Source: Streptomyces coffeae
Lineage (GTDB): Bacteria; Actinomycetota; Actinomycetes; Streptomycetales; Streptomycetaceae
Direction: 5' to 3'
Length of the DNA: 64,000 nucleotides
Assembly: GCF_016741875.1 (NCBI RefSeq)
Contig: NZ_JAERRF010000026.1
Location: forward strand, 56,201 to 120,200
In this document: positions 41,499 to 51,151 of the stretch, piece by piece
Numbering within the stretch: position 1 is the first letter of the stretch
Layout: each line of letters opens with the position of its first letter
The notes under the pieces: generated by a model
Seen by the model: only the letters and a program-made list of their open reading frames with translations
What the model was told of the DNA's origin: nothing
Databases searched by the model: none
Position numbers and translations under genes: made by a program

Positions 41499-42662
41499 AT
41501 GATCGACCCCAGTGCCACCCCGGCCGCCGGCGGCGACGTCCGTCTGACCGGGCTCAGCAAGACCTACGGATCCTTCACGGCCGTCCACCCGCTCGATCTG
41601 GAGATACCCGCCGGTTCCTTCTTCGCCCTGCTCGGCGCCTCCGGATGCGGCAAGACCACCACCCTGCGCATGATCGCGGGGCTGGAGGACCCCACAACCG
41701 GCAGCGTACGGCTCGCCGGGAACGACGTCACCGCCCTGCCGCCGCACAAGCGGCCGGTCAACACCGTCTTCCAGAGCTACGCGCTCTTCCCGCACCTCGA
41801 CATCTACGAGAACGTCGCCTTCGGTCTGCGCAGACGCGGGATCAAATCGGTGAAGAAGCAGGTCGACGAGATGCTGGACCTGGTCCAGCTCGGCGACTTC
41901 GCCCGCCGCAGGCCCCAGCAGCTCTCCGGCGGCCAGCAGCAGCGCGTCGCCCTCGCCCGCGCCCTGATCAACCACCCCAGGGTGCTGCTCCTCGACGAGC
42001 CACTGGGCGCGCTCGACCTCAAGCTGCGCCGTCAGATGCAGCTCGAACTCAAGCGCATCCAGACCGAGGTGGGCATCACCTTCGTCCATGTCACCCACGA
42101 CCAGGAGGAGGCCATGACCATGGCCGACACGGTCGCGGTGATGAACGGCGGCCGGGTCGAGCAGCTGGGCGCCCCCGCCGAGCTCTACGAGAACCCCGCC
42201 ACCACCTTCGTCGCCAACTTCCTCGGCACCTCCAACCTCATCGAGGCCGAGATCAGCGACAAGAGCGACGGCGACCTGGTGCTGACCACCGCGGGCGGCA
42301 AGCTCGCGCTGTCCGCGGCCCGGTGCAGCGTCCCCGTGCGCACCGGCGGCAAGGTGCTCGTCGGAGTGCGCCCGGAGAAGATCTCCCTCACCCACGCCGA
42401 CGACGCCGGCACCGTCGCCGACGGACGCAACCGGATCACCGGCAAGATCGCGGACTCCAGTTTCATCGGGGTCTCCACCCAGTACGTGGTGCAGACCCCG
42501 GACTGCCCCGAGATCGCCGTCTACGAGCAGAACATCGAGCGCGATCCGCGGCTGGTCCCCGGCGCCGAGGTCGTTCTGCACTGGAACCCGGCGCACACCT
42601 TCGGCCTGGACGCCGCTCAGGACATCGACGCGGGCACAGAACTGGACGAGGAGGCGGCGTGA
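41499..42662 (+). CDS. potA: Polyamine ABC transporter ATP-binding protein
   Basis: 387-residue ABC ATPase. Walker A GASGCGKTT, signature LSGGQQQRVALARAL, Walker B VLLLDEPLGALD, switch His in VTHDQEEAM. The C-terminal ~120 residues form the TOBE domain typical of PotA. It lies 19 bases after potD and overlaps potB by 4 bases. Confidence 0.93.
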   Translation: MIDPSATPAAGGDVRLTGLSKTYGSFTAVHPLDLEIPAGSFFALLGASGCGKTTTLRMIAGLEDPTTGSVRLAGNDVTALPPHKRPVNTVFQSYALFPHLDIYENVAFGLRRRGIKSVKKQVDEMLDLVQLGDFARRRPQQLSGGQQQRVALARALINHPRVLLLDEPLGALDLKLRRQMQLELKRIQTEVGITFVHVTHDQEEAMTMADTVAVMNGGRVEQLGAPAELYENPATTFVANFLGTSNLIEAEISDKSDGDLVLTTAGGKLALSAARCSVPVRTGGKVLVGVRPEKISLTHADDAGTVADGRNRITGKIADSSFIGVSTQYVVQTPDCPEIAVYEQNIERDPRLVPGAEVVLHWNPAHTFGLDAAQDIDAGTELDEEAA

Positions 42663-43600
42663 GCGCGACCACCGCCGCCGAGACGGCACCTCCGGCCCCG
42701 CCGCCGGCAGCCCCGGCGGGTCTCCGTAAAGCCGCGCGCCGCAAGAAGATGGTCCCCTACTGGCTGCTGCTCCCCGGCATCCTGTGGCTGGTGATCTTCT
42801 TCGCGGCACCGCTGGTCTACCAGGCGTCCACCTCGGTCCAGACCGGCTCCCTCGAAGAGGGCTTCAAGGTCACCTGGCACTTCCAGACCTACTGGGACGC
42901 GCTGACCGAGTACTACCCGCAGTTCCTGCGCTCGGTGATGTACGCGGCGACCGCCACCGTGCTGTGCCTGCTGCTCGGCTATCCGCTCGCGTACCTGATC
43001 GCGTTCCGCGCGGGCCGCTGGCGCAACCTGGTGATGATCCTGGTGATCGCGCCGTTCTTCACCAGCTTCCTGATCCGCACCCTGGCCTGGAAGACCATCC
43101 TGTCCGACAGCGGTCCGGTGGTCGGCGTGCTGAACTCCCTGCACATCCTGGACGTCACCAGTCAGCTCGGGCTCACCGACGGTGAACGGCTGCTGGCCAC
43201 CCCGCTGGCCGTGGTCTGCGGTCTGACGTACAACTTCCTGCCCTTCATGATCCTGCCGCTCTACAGCTCCCTGGAGCGCATCGACGGCAGGCTGCACGAG
43301 GCGGCCGGGGACCTGTACGCCAAGCCCTTCACCACCTTCCGCAAGGTGACCTTCCCGCTGTCGATGCCGGGCGTGGTCGCGGGCACCCTGCTCACCTTCA
43401 TCCCGGCCGCGGGCGACTACATCAACGCCGAGCTGCTGGGCTCCACCGACCAGAAGATGGTCGGCAATGTCATCCAGTCGCAGTTCCTGCGGGTACTCGA
43501 CTACCCGACGGCCGCCGCGCTGTCCTTCATCCTCATGGCGGCGATCCTCGCGATGGTCACCGTCTATATCCGCAGGTCCGGGACGGAGGATCTGGTCTGA
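42659..43600 (+). CDS. potB: Polyamine ABC transporter permease 1
   Basis: 313-residue permease with about six membrane helices; the EAA loop that contacts PotA is EAAGDLYAKPFTTFRKVTFP. The GTG start overlaps the potA stop, so the two are coupled. A ~35-residue Ala/Pro-rich cytoplasmic N-terminus precedes the first helix (YWLLLPGILWLVIFFAAPL). Confidence 0.92.
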   Translation: MSATTAAETAPPAPPPAAPAGLRKAARRKKMVPYWLLLPGILWLVIFFAAPLVYQASTSVQTGSLEEGFKVTWHFQTYWDALTEYYPQFLRSVMYAATATVLCLLLGYPLAYLIAFRAGRWRNLVMILVIAPFFTSFLIRTLAWKTILSDSGPVVGVLNSLHILDVTSQLGLTDGERLLATPLAVVCGLTYNFLPFMILPLYSSLERIDGRLHEAAGDLYAKPFTTFRKVTFPLSMPGVVAGTLLTFIPAAGDYINAELLGSTDQKMVGNVIQSQFLRVLDYPTAAALSFILMAAILAMVTVYIRRSGTEDLV

Positions 43601-44394
43601 TGGCTCTGACACGCTGGATACGGCGGAACCTGGTCGTCTTCGCGGGGCTCGGCACGCTCGCGTATCTGATCCTGCCCAACGTCGTCGTCCTGGTCTTCTC
43701 CTTCAACAAGCCCAACGGCCGCTTCAACTACGAATGGCAGCGGTTCTCCACCGAGGCGTGGGCCGACCCCTGTGGCGTCGCCGACCTGTGCGGCTCGCTC
43801 TCACTGAGCCTGAAGATCGCGCTGTGGGCGACCATCGGCGCCACGGTCCTGGGCACGATGATCGCCTTCGCGCTGGCCCGCTACCGCTTCCGGGCCCGCC
43901 CGGCCGTCAACAGCCTGATCTTCCTGCCGATGGCCATGCCCGAGGTCGTCATGGCCGCCTCGCTGGCGACCCTCTTCCTCAACATGGGCGTGGACTTCGG
44001 CTTCTGGACGATCCTCATCGCCCACATCATGTTCTGTCTGAGCTTCGTCGTGACGGCCGTCAAGGCACGTGTGATGAGCATGGACCCGCGGCTGGAACAG
44101 GCCGCCCAGGACCTCTACGCCTCCCCGGCGCAGACCTTCCTGCGCGTCACCCTGCCGATCGCCGCCCCCGGCATCGCCGCCGGTGCGCTGTTGTCCTTCG
44201 CGCTCTCCTTCGACGACTTCATCATCACCAACTTCAACGCCGGATCGACCGTGACCTTCCCCATGTTCGTGTGGGGATCCGCGCAGCGCGGCACCCCGGT
44301 TCAGATCAATGTGATCGGGACGGCGATGTTCGCCATCGCGGTGCTGTGCGTCCTGGCCGGCCAACTGGCCGGTACCCGCCGCAAGAGGAGCTGA
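43600..44394 (+). CDS. potC: Polyamine ABC transporter permease 2
   Basis: 264-residue permease with about six helices and EAA loop EQAAQDLYASPAQTFLRVTL. One-base overlap with potB (TGATG). Completes the PotDABC importer. Confidence 0.93.
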   Translation: MALTRWIRRNLVVFAGLGTLAYLILPNVVVLVFSFNKPNGRFNYEWQRFSTEAWADPCGVADLCGSLSLSLKIALWATIGATVLGTMIAFALARYRFRARPAVNSLIFLPMAMPEVVMAASLATLFLNMGVDFGFWTILIAHIMFCLSFVVTAVKARVMSMDPRLEQAAQDLYASPAQTFLRVTLPIAAPGIAAGALLSFALSFDDFIITNFNAGSTVTFPMFVWGSAQRGTPVQINVIGTAMFAIAVLCVLAGQLAGTRRKRS

Positions 44395-44400
44395 GAAACC

Positions 44401-45849
44401 ATGGCCTCGGACGCCATGACGCGCTCTACCGGGGGCAGCACCCCCGGACCGACGTCCGCCCTGGAATCCCTGGCGGACGCCGCGTACACCCCGTTCTGGC
44501 TGGAGGATCCCGGCCGGCCCCGTGCGCGTCCCGCCCTCGTCGGTGACGAGCAGTGCGATCTGCTGGTCATCGGAGGCGGCTACAGCGGACTGTGGACCGC
44601 CCTGATCGCCAAGGAGCGCGACCCCGACCGCGATGTGGTGCTGCTCGAGGGCCAGGAGGTCGGCTGGGCCGCCTCCGGACGCAACGGCGGCTTCTGCGCC
44701 GCCTCGCTCACCCACGGCCTCGGCAACGGCCTGGCCCGCTGGCCCGGTGAACAGGCCGAACTCGAACGGCTCGGCCACCGGAACCTCGACGAGATCGAGG
44801 CCGCCGTCGCCCGCTACGGCATCGACTGCGACTTCGAGCGCACCGGCGAGATCGACGTGGCCACCGAGCCCCACCAGATCGAGGAGCTGCGCGAGGCCGC
44901 CGAACTGGCCGCCCGGCTCGGTGTCGGGGAGCAGGAGTTCCTCGACCGGGACGCGCTGCGCGCCGAGATCGACTCACCGACCTTCCTCGCCGGGCTGTGG
45001 GACCGCAAGGGCGTGGCGATGGTGCACCCCGCCAAGCTGGCCTGGGGCCTGAAGCGCGCCTGCGCCGAACTGGGCGTACGGATCTACGAGCACACCCCGG
45101 CCGAGCGGCTGACGAGCGCCGGGGCGGCGATGGCCGTCCGCACCCCGTACGGCCGGGTGCGGGCCCGTCAGGTGGCGCTCGCCACCAATGCCTTCCCTTC
45201 GCTGGTGCGACGGGTCCGCCCGTATGTCGTGCCCGTCTACGACCACGCGCTGATGACCGAGCCGCTGACCGGGGAACAGCTCGACGCGATCGGCTGGAAG
45301 CGGCGGCAGGGGCTGAGCGACACCAACAACCACTTCCACTACTTCCGTATCACCGCCGACAACCGCATCCTGTGGGGCGGCTACGACATCATCTACCGCT
45401 ACGGCGGCCGGGTGCGCGCCGAGTACGACCATCACCCGGCCACCTACCGCACCCTCGCCGAGCACTTCTTCCGCTGCTTCCCGCAGTTGGAGGGCCTGCG
45501 TTTCAGCCACGCCTGGGGCGGCGCGATCGACACCTGCTCGCGCTTCTCCGCGTTCTTCGGCAGCGCGCACGGCGGACGGGTGGCCTACGCCCTCGGCTAC
45601 ACCGGCCTCGGCGTCGGGGCGACCCGCTTCGGCGCGGAGGTGATGCTCGATGTGCTCGACGGCGAGCCCACTGAGCGCACCCGGCTGGAGATGGTGCGCA
45701 GCAAGCCGCTGCCGTTCCCGCCGGAGCCGGTGCGCTGGGCGGGTATCGGGATCACGCAGTGGTCGATGACCCGGGCGGATGAGAACGGCGGCCGCCGGAA
45801 TCTGTGGCTGAAGGCGATGGACAAGATGGGGCTGGGCTTCGACAGCTGA
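44401..45849 (+). CDS. FAD-dependent oxidoreductase, gamma-glutamylputrescine oxidase-like
   Basis: 482-residue DAO-family flavoenzyme. The FAD-binding Rossmann motif is VIGGGYSGLWTALIAKE, followed by AASGRNGGFCAASL. The C-terminal part has YTGLGVGATRFGAEVMLDVL. It follows potC by 6 bases and is in the same operon. PuuB oxidises gamma-glutamylputrescine to the aldehyde; related enzymes act on glycine, sarcosine or other amines, so the substrate is inferred from the operon. Confidence 0.85.
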   Translation: MASDAMTRSTGGSTPGPTSALESLADAAYTPFWLEDPGRPRARPALVGDEQCDLLVIGGGYSGLWTALIAKERDPDRDVVLLEGQEVGWAASGRNGGFCAASLTHGLGNGLARWPGEQAELERLGHRNLDEIEAAVARYGIDCDFERTGEIDVATEPHQIEELREAAELAARLGVGEQEFLDRDALRAEIDSPTFLAGLWDRKGVAMVHPAKLAWGLKRACAELGVRIYEHTPAERLTSAGAAMAVRTPYGRVRARQVALATNAFPSLVRRVRPYVVPVYDHALMTEPLTGEQLDAIGWKRRQGLSDTNNHFHYFRITADNRILWGGYDIIYRYGGRVRAEYDHHPATYRTLAEHFFRCFPQLEGLRFSHAWGGAIDTCSRFSAFFGSAHGGRVAYALGYTGLGVGATRFGAEVMLDVLDGEPTERTRLEMVRSKPLPFPPEPVRWAGIGITQWSMTRADENGGRRNLWLKAMDKMGLGFDS

Positions 45850-45872
45850 GGTCCGGGCTTCGGCGCTGGTGC

Positions 45873-45916
45873 GGGGCCGGGGTTGCGGTGGCAGGTGTCC
45901 ACCGGGCCCCGGCCCC
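45873..45916. terminator. Terminator at the end of the polyamine operon
   Basis: Outer 10-base stem GGGGCCGGGG / CCCCGGCCCC, with an inner GGTGG / CCACC stem (45887-45891, 45899-45903). It lies between the convergent oxidoreductase and phosphatase genes. Confidence 0.6.
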
Positions 45917-45944
45917 GTCCTCGTTGGGCCCCGTCCTCGTGGTG

Positions 45945-46859
45945 TCAGCTCCCGGCGGGCGTCGGGGCGTTGGAGGAAGCCGGCGCGGCTTCCGAGGACT
46001 CGTCGACCGGGGCCGACCGGCTCAGACGTACCACCGCCCACAGCAGACATCCGGTCAGCAACCAGCTCGCGACCACATCGAGTGGCCAGTGGTACGAGCG
46101 GCGCACCAGCCCCACCCCCACGCCGACGTTGAGGAGGGCGACGGCGGTGAGAAGGGTGCGCCGCGGCCACCGCCCCGGACGCGGACACAGCAACAGCGCC
46201 GCGGCACCGTAGGCGACGGCGGCCGTCGCGGCATGCCCGGAGGGGAAGAAACCGGTCTCGTCCGCCAGCGGTCCGGGCGGCCCCGGGCGGCCGAGCAGCG
46301 CCTTGAACGGAACCACCAGCGCCGGGACCGCCGCCATCGCCACCCCGGCGGCGAGCGCCGGGAGCCACCAACGGGCCGTTCCGGTACGCCGGGCGCGCCA
46401 CAGGGCCAGGATGAGGGCGGCGCCGAGCACCGGGAGCGCCACCGCCGTATTGCCGAGGTCCGCGAGGAACCCGGCGACGGGGGAGGGGACGGCGGATCCG
46501 GCGATCGCCCGGCCGAGCCGCTCATCCAGGGAGCGCAGCGGACCGTGGGAGGCGATCTGCCAGGTGCACAGCGCAAGAAGGACGAGCGGCGTGGCGGGGA
46601 GGAAGCGAGAGAGGGAGGAAAGGGAGGAAAGGGGAGAAACAGTCGGTGGCCCCGGAACAGGGGGGGTGGTTCCGGGGCCGCCGTGGCGACCGGTGTGCCG
46701 CGCGCCCCGGGGGGTTTGGGGCGGGCGGCCATCCGATCGGTGAGGAGATCCGGAGCCAGAGGCTCCAGTGTCGTGCGCGAGGGCACAGCCGGGTCGGGGC
46801 TGGGGAAGCACCGGCTCGGCGTCGCCCGCAGTCCCCTGCGAGCGGGGTGTTTCTCTCAT
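45945..46859 (-). CDS. PAP2 superfamily membrane phosphatase
   Basis: 304-residue membrane phosphatase. The three PAP2 motifs are present: KALLGRPGPPG, PSGHAATAAVAYG and RRSYHWPLDVVAS (catalytic His residues). Several membrane helices. Candidate substrates are phosphatidate or undecaprenyl-pyrophosphate. The ~90-residue N-terminus is low-complexity and its start is uncertain. Not obviously linked to polyamine metabolism. Confidence 0.85.
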   Translation of the reverse strand: MRETPRSQGTAGDAEPVLPQPRPGCALAHDTGASGSGSPHRSDGRPPQTPRGARHTGRHGGPGTTPPVPGPPTVSPLSSLSSLSRFLPATPLVLLALCTWQIASHGPLRSLDERLGRAIAGSAVPSPVAGFLADLGNTAVALPVLGAALILALWRARRTGTARWWLPALAAGVAMAAVPALVVPFKALLGRPGPPGPLADETGFFPSGHAATAAVAYGAAALLLCPRPGRWPRRTLLTAVALLNVGVGVGLVRRSYHWPLDVVASWLLTGCLLWAVVRLSRSAPVDESSEAAPASSNAPTPAGS

Positions 46860-46961
46860 CTGGAATGACCGTACGGCAGCGGAGCCCCGCCCGACAGGCC
46901 GATCACCCACCTGTCATCGGCCCCGCACATCTTCTTCACGCCGCCCGTCGATCACCTACGG

Positions 46962-48311
46962 TCACAGTTCGGCGAAGGCGCTCTCGATGATGTCCAGACC
47001 CTCGTTGAGCAGCTCCTCGCCGATCACCAGCGGGGGCAGGAAACGCAGCACATTTCCGTAGGTTCCGCAGGTCAGAACCACCAGACCGGCGGAGTGGCAC
47101 GCCTTGGCGAGGGCGGAGGTCGCCTCGGGGTTGGGGTCCTTGGTGCCGGACTTCACCAGTTCGATCGCGATCATCGCGCCGCGGCCGCGGAGGTCGCCGA
47201 TGATGTCGTACTTCTCCTGCATCGCGGAGAGGCGGCCCTTCATGACCTCTTCGATGCGCTGGGCCTTGGCGTTGAGGTCCAGTTCGCGCATGGTCTCGAT
47301 CGAGCCGAGCGCGGCGGCGCACGCCACCGGGTTGCCACCGTAGGTGCCGCCCAGACCGCCGGCGTGCGCCGCGTCCATGATCTCGGCGCGGCCGGTGACG
47401 GCGGCGAGCGGCAGACCGCCCGCGATGCCCTTGGCGGTGGTGATCAGGTCCGGGACGATGCCCTCGTCCTCGCAGGCGAACCACTGGCCGGTGCGGCAGA
47501 AGCCGGTCTGGATCTCATCGGCGACGAAGACGATGCCGTTGGTGCGGGCGAACTCCTGGATCCTGGGCAGGAAGCCCTTGGCGGGCTCGATGAAGCCGCC
47601 CTCGCCCGCGATCGGCTCGATGACGATCGCGGCCACGTTCTCGGCCCCGACCTGCTTGCTGATCATGTCGATGGCCTGCGCCGCGGCCTCCTCGGCGCAG
47701 TTCTCCGCACCGGTCAGCCAGCGGTAGGGGTAGGCGAGCGGAACGCGGTAGACCTCGGGCGCGAACGGCCCGAACCCATGCTTGTACGGCATGTTCTTGG
47801 CCGTGAGCGCCATGGTGAGGTTGGTGCGGCCGTGGTAGCCGTGGTCGAAGACGACGACCGCCTGGCGCTTGGTGTAGGCGCGGGCGATCTTCACCGCGTT
47901 TTCCACCGCCTCGGCGCCGGAGTTGAACAGCGCCGACTTCTTGGCGTGGTCGCCGGGAGTGAGCTCGGCCAGCTCCTCACAGACCTCCACATAGCCCTCG
48001 TAGGGCGTGACCATGAAACAGGTGTGGGTGAAGTCGGCCAGCTGCGCCGACGCCCGGCGTACGACGGCCTCCGCGCTGGAGCCGACCGAGGTCACGGCGA
48101 TACCGGAGCCGAAGTCGATGAGCGAGTTCCCGTCCACGTCCTCGAGTACCCCGCCACCCGCGCGCACGGTGAAGACCGGCAGCACATTGCCGACCCCGTC
48201 GGCGACCGCCGCGGTCTTGCGGGCGAGCAGCTCCTGGGACTTCGGGCCGGGGATCGCGGTGACGACGCGGCGCTCCTGGGGGAGGGACGGGCCTCCGGAC
48301 AGTGCGGTCAT
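46962..48311 (-). CDS. gabT: 4-aminobutyrate-2-oxoglutarate transaminase
   Basis: 449-residue class III aminotransferase that converts GABA to succinate semialdehyde. ALFNSGAEAVENAVKIAR binds PLP phosphate, VFVADEIQTGFCRTG holds the PLP-ring Asp, LITTAKGIAGGLPLAAV holds the Schiff-base Lys, and the Arg/Glu gating region IEPIAGEGGF matches GABA transaminases. It probably handles GABA produced by the two aldehyde dehydrogenases. A 13-base direct repeat lies 38-69 bases upstream of its start. Confidence 0.92.
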   Translation of the reverse strand: MTALSGGPSLPQERRVVTAIPGPKSQELLARKTAAVADGVGNVLPVFTVRAGGGVLEDVDGNSLIDFGSGIAVTSVGSSAEAVVRRASAQLADFTHTCFMVTPYEGYVEVCEELAELTPGDHAKKSALFNSGAEAVENAVKIARAYTKRQAVVVFDHGYHGRTNLTMALTAKNMPYKHGFGPFAPEVYRVPLAYPYRWLTGAENCAEEAAAQAIDMISKQVGAENVAAIVIEPIAGEGGFIEPAKGFLPRIQEFARTNGIVFVADEIQTGFCRTGQWFACEDEGIVPDLITTAKGIAGGLPLAAVTGRAEIMDAAHAGGLGGTYGGNPVACAAALGSIETMRELDLNAKAQRIEEVMKGRLSAMQEKYDIIGDLRGRGAMIAIELVKSGTKDPNPEATSALAKACHSAGLVVLTCGTYGNVLRFLPPLVIGEELLNEGLDIIESAFAEL

Positions 48312-48679
48312 GAGGTGCTCCAGAGGGGGAGGAGGGTCGGGGGTCTGGGATGTCTCGACTACTCGACGATGTCTCGACTATCGGATGTCGGAAACGCTTC
48401 ATGCTTCACATGCCTGGAACGAACACAGGTCGGTCAAGGCAGATCGGTCGCTTCTTCGCAGGCTAGGCGCGCGGGAGTGGATCAGGCATGTTCCGTTCGG
48501 TAGCAGTGTGCGTGTTGCGTTGTCCGCGGCGGCCATAGCGGCGGGGGTTCCGCCGGGGGCCGGAGCTGGGCTCGGGAGGGGCCGTGCCGCCCAGGTCACT
48601 GAACTCCCCGGGCGGGAACACTAGATTGAGCGGTGCGCATCAGCACAGGCACAGCCGGTCAGGGGGCAAGGGGCAGCAC
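48312..48679. other. Divergent intergenic region between gabT and the membrane ATPase gene
   Basis: 368 bases without a supported gene. Apart from the direct repeat at 48349-48380 it holds AT-richer stretches (AAACGCTTCATGCTTCACAT near 48391) that may contain the gabT promoter, and an AAGGGG ribosome-binding site at 48668-48673 for the ATPase gene. No inverted repeat stood out. Confidence 0.5.
48349..48380. promoter_or_regulatory. Direct repeat upstream of gabT
   Basis: GATGTCTCGACTA occurs at 48349-48361 and 48368-48380 (period 19), separated by CTCGAC; a partial GGATGTCGG follows at 48383. It lies just upstream of the gabT start, so it is a likely regulator-binding site or part of the promoter. 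Confidence 0.5.
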
Positions 48680-50938
48680 ATGGACACCGAGGGCACGTTC
48701 GATTCACGCGGTATGCGGCGCGATGCGGTGCCACCCCCCGCCTCCCCGCCCCCACCCCCCTATCCCGCAGCTCCCACCACCCCGCCCCGGGGAGGCCAGC
48801 CGGCCCCGCCGCCCCCGGGCCAGGCACCGCCGTCGTATCCGCCCGCTCCGCCCGTGAGCCGCCCCGCAGGCCCGCCGCCGGTGCCGCCCGGCGCGGTCCC
48901 GGGCGCCCCCGCACGCCCGTCCTTCCTCACGTGGCTGCGCGCCCCTCGCCCCGAGGCCGGGCCCGGCGTTTGGACGTACGAGCACAAGCCCAAGCCTCCG
49001 GAGGATCCCGATCGGATTCCCGGGCGCCGACTTCTCAGTGGCGCGTTGGTCGCACTTCTTTGCACGTGGCTGTTGTGGGCGCTCATCACGGACGGCTATC
49101 TCGGAGCGTACTGGCTGTGGCCTCTGAAACTACTCAGGGCGAAGGAATGGTTCAATTCGGACGGCGACAAAGAGGCGATGGTGCTGATCGCCAACGCGTA
49201 TGAGACGTTGTGGTTCCTGGTTATTGCCGCCATCTTCAGCCGCGTCGGCCACTGGGGCGAAGTCTTCCGCCGCTACCTCGCCCCCCCCTTCCACCGCGCC
49301 TGGGACGACCCCACCACCCAGCCGAACGGCGCCGCCGCCCAGGCCCCCGCCCACCCCGAGACCGACCCGGCCGAATGGCCGCAGTTGCGGGCCGCCGGGG
49401 CGCACAGTGCGGCTGATCGGCTGGCGGCTGAGGCGCGGGCCGGGGCGATGAACGACGTCGACCACGCCCGGATCGAGCGCGCCTGGCAGGCCGTGCGGGC
49501 CGGGAGGAACTCGCTCGCCGCCTTCACCGACACCCTGCTGCGCCACGGCGCCGCCGCCCACGGTCACCCCTCCGGTGCCCGCGACCTGCCCGCGCGCACA
49601 GCGCACCACGATCTCCTCGCCCGTCAGGTCCGCATCGGCACCGCCCCCGAGGACCCCCGCAATCCCTACCACCACCGCGGTGTCGGCCTCGCCCTCGACC
49701 CCGATGTCCTCGGCACCTCGCTGCTCGCCGTCGGGCCGCCCGGTGCGGGGAAGACCGGGCGGCTGGTGCGGCCGGTCGTGGAGTCGCTGTGCCTCCAGGC
49801 GCTTGCCGGGCAGACCGCCGTCGTCGCCGTCGGTCCCGCGGGGGCGGGGCTCGGCGGAGACGAGGCGTTCGACGTGGTCGTGAAGATCGGCCGCCCCGAC
49901 TCCGCCTACGACCTCGACCTCTACGGCGGCACCACCGACCCCGACGAGGCTGCGGGCATCCTCGCCGAGGCCCTCATCGGCGACATGGCCGCCTCGCTCC
50001 CGGGCGGCGACAGCCGCCGGGCCGCCACCGCACTGGCCCAACTGCTCGGCCCCTACCGCGCCGCCCACGGCCGCTTCCCCTCCGTGCCCGAACTGCGTGA
50101 GCTGCTCGACGGTTCGAAGACGGCCGTCGGCGCGCTCCGCGACGCGCTCGACGCCGCCGGGGAGCGCGCCCAGGCGCGCGAGCTGGAGGCGCGGGTACGT
50201 CAGTCGGGGGCGCCCGGGGACGCGGGCGCGCTGCTCGCCGACCGGATCGCGCTGCTGGACCGGCCCGCCTTCGCCGACTTCTTCGACACCACAGGCGACC
50301 GCCGCCCGTTCTCCCTGCGCGCCCTCGAACACCCGCTGCGGGTCCGGATCGACCTCCCCGAACGCGGTCACGCCGAGGCGTCCCGGATGCTCGCGCGGCT
50401 GGTGCTCGCGCAGTTCACCGAGTGCGCCGTCGGCCGCGCCGACCGTTCGCTCTTCGCCTGTCTCGTCCTCGACGACGCCTCGCACACGATCACTCCCGAG
50501 GCGCTGCGCGGCATCCAGCGGCTCCGCTCCGCCAACGCCGGTGCCGTGCTCACCCTCCGCACCCTCGACGACGTTCCCGACGCGCTGCGCAGCGCGCTGC
50601 TCGGCGCCGTCGGCTGCCGGATGGCCTACGCCGGGGTGACGACCTGGGACGGGGCGCGGTTCGCCGAGGTGTGGGGCACGGAGTGGGTGGAGACGCGGGA
50701 CATCACCGACCGGCAGATCATCTCCGACGAGCCGTTCACCAAGGTCCTGCACTTCATCCGCAAGGTGGTCACCGGCAAGGCCGTGACCACCCAGTCCGTG
50801 ACCGTGCGGAAGGTGGAGCGCGAGCGCTGGTCGGCCTCCGAGCTGGCGCACTCCGTCCCCGCCGGGCACGCGGTGCTGTCCGTGACCTCCGTACGGGGCG
50901 AGGGCGGGCCTCCTGTTCTGGTGGACCTCCGCGGGTGA
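48680..50938 (+). CDS. Membrane-anchored VirD4/TraD-like P-loop ATPase
   Basis: 752-residue protein. Residues 1-90 are Pro-rich and disordered; two membrane helices are at about 118-137 (LLSGALVALLCTWLLWALI) and 168-186. Then a large ATPase domain has Walker A GPPGAGKT (352-359) and Walker B LFACLVLDDAS (591-601), resembling type IV coupling proteins and TraM-binding TraD/TraG ATPases. No relaxase, secretion or conjugation genes are nearby, and the gene has normal Streptomyces composition, so it is probably a chromosomal housekeeping or developmental ATPase. Function unknown. Confidence 0.8.
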   Translation: MDTEGTFDSRGMRRDAVPPPASPPPPPYPAAPTTPPRGGQPAPPPPGQAPPSYPPAPPVSRPAGPPPVPPGAVPGAPARPSFLTWLRAPRPEAGPGVWTYEHKPKPPEDPDRIPGRRLLSGALVALLCTWLLWALITDGYLGAYWLWPLKLLRAKEWFNSDGDKEAMVLIANAYETLWFLVIAAIFSRVGHWGEVFRRYLAPPFHRAWDDPTTQPNGAAAQAPAHPETDPAEWPQLRAAGAHSAADRLAAEARAGAMNDVDHARIERAWQAVRAGRNSLAAFTDTLLRHGAAAHGHPSGARDLPARTAHHDLLARQVRIGTAPEDPRNPYHHRGVGLALDPDVLGTSLLAVGPPGAGKTGRLVRPVVESLCLQALAGQTAVVAVGPAGAGLGGDEAFDVVVKIGRPDSAYDLDLYGGTTDPDEAAGILAEALIGDMAASLPGGDSRRAATALAQLLGPYRAAHGRFPSVPELRELLDGSKTAVGALRDALDAAGERAQARELEARVRQSGAPGDAGALLADRIALLDRPAFADFFDTTGDRRPFSLRALEHPLRVRIDLPERGHAEASRMLARLVLAQFTECAVGRADRSLFACLVLDDASHTITPEALRGIQRLRSANAGAVLTLRTLDDVPDALRSALLGAVGCRMAYAGVTTWDGARFAEVWGTEWVETRDITDRQIISDEPFTKVLHFIRKVVTGKAVTTQSVTVRKVERERWSASELAHSVPAGHAVLSVTSVRGEGGPPVLVDLRG

Positions 50939-51151
50939 CGCCCCACGGACCCCGGCGGTCGGTTCCCGGCGGTCGGTTCCCGCGCGGGCCGACCGCCGTA
51001 CCAGCCCCGCGTGCGACCGCGTCCCGAAGGGCCACCGCGGCCCGCCCGCCGCACTCCGGACGCGGATTCCCCCGATTCCTCCATTGAGGCAGAATCGGCA
51101 GTAGCCGTTCATACGGGGCGGTGAAGTCATCGCATTCGCTTCGAAGGTGCC

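Noticed and set aside
48680..50938. Conjugative element around the VirD4-like ATPase
   Set aside because: No relaxase, integrase, replication gene, att-type repeat or composition change in the neighbourhood.
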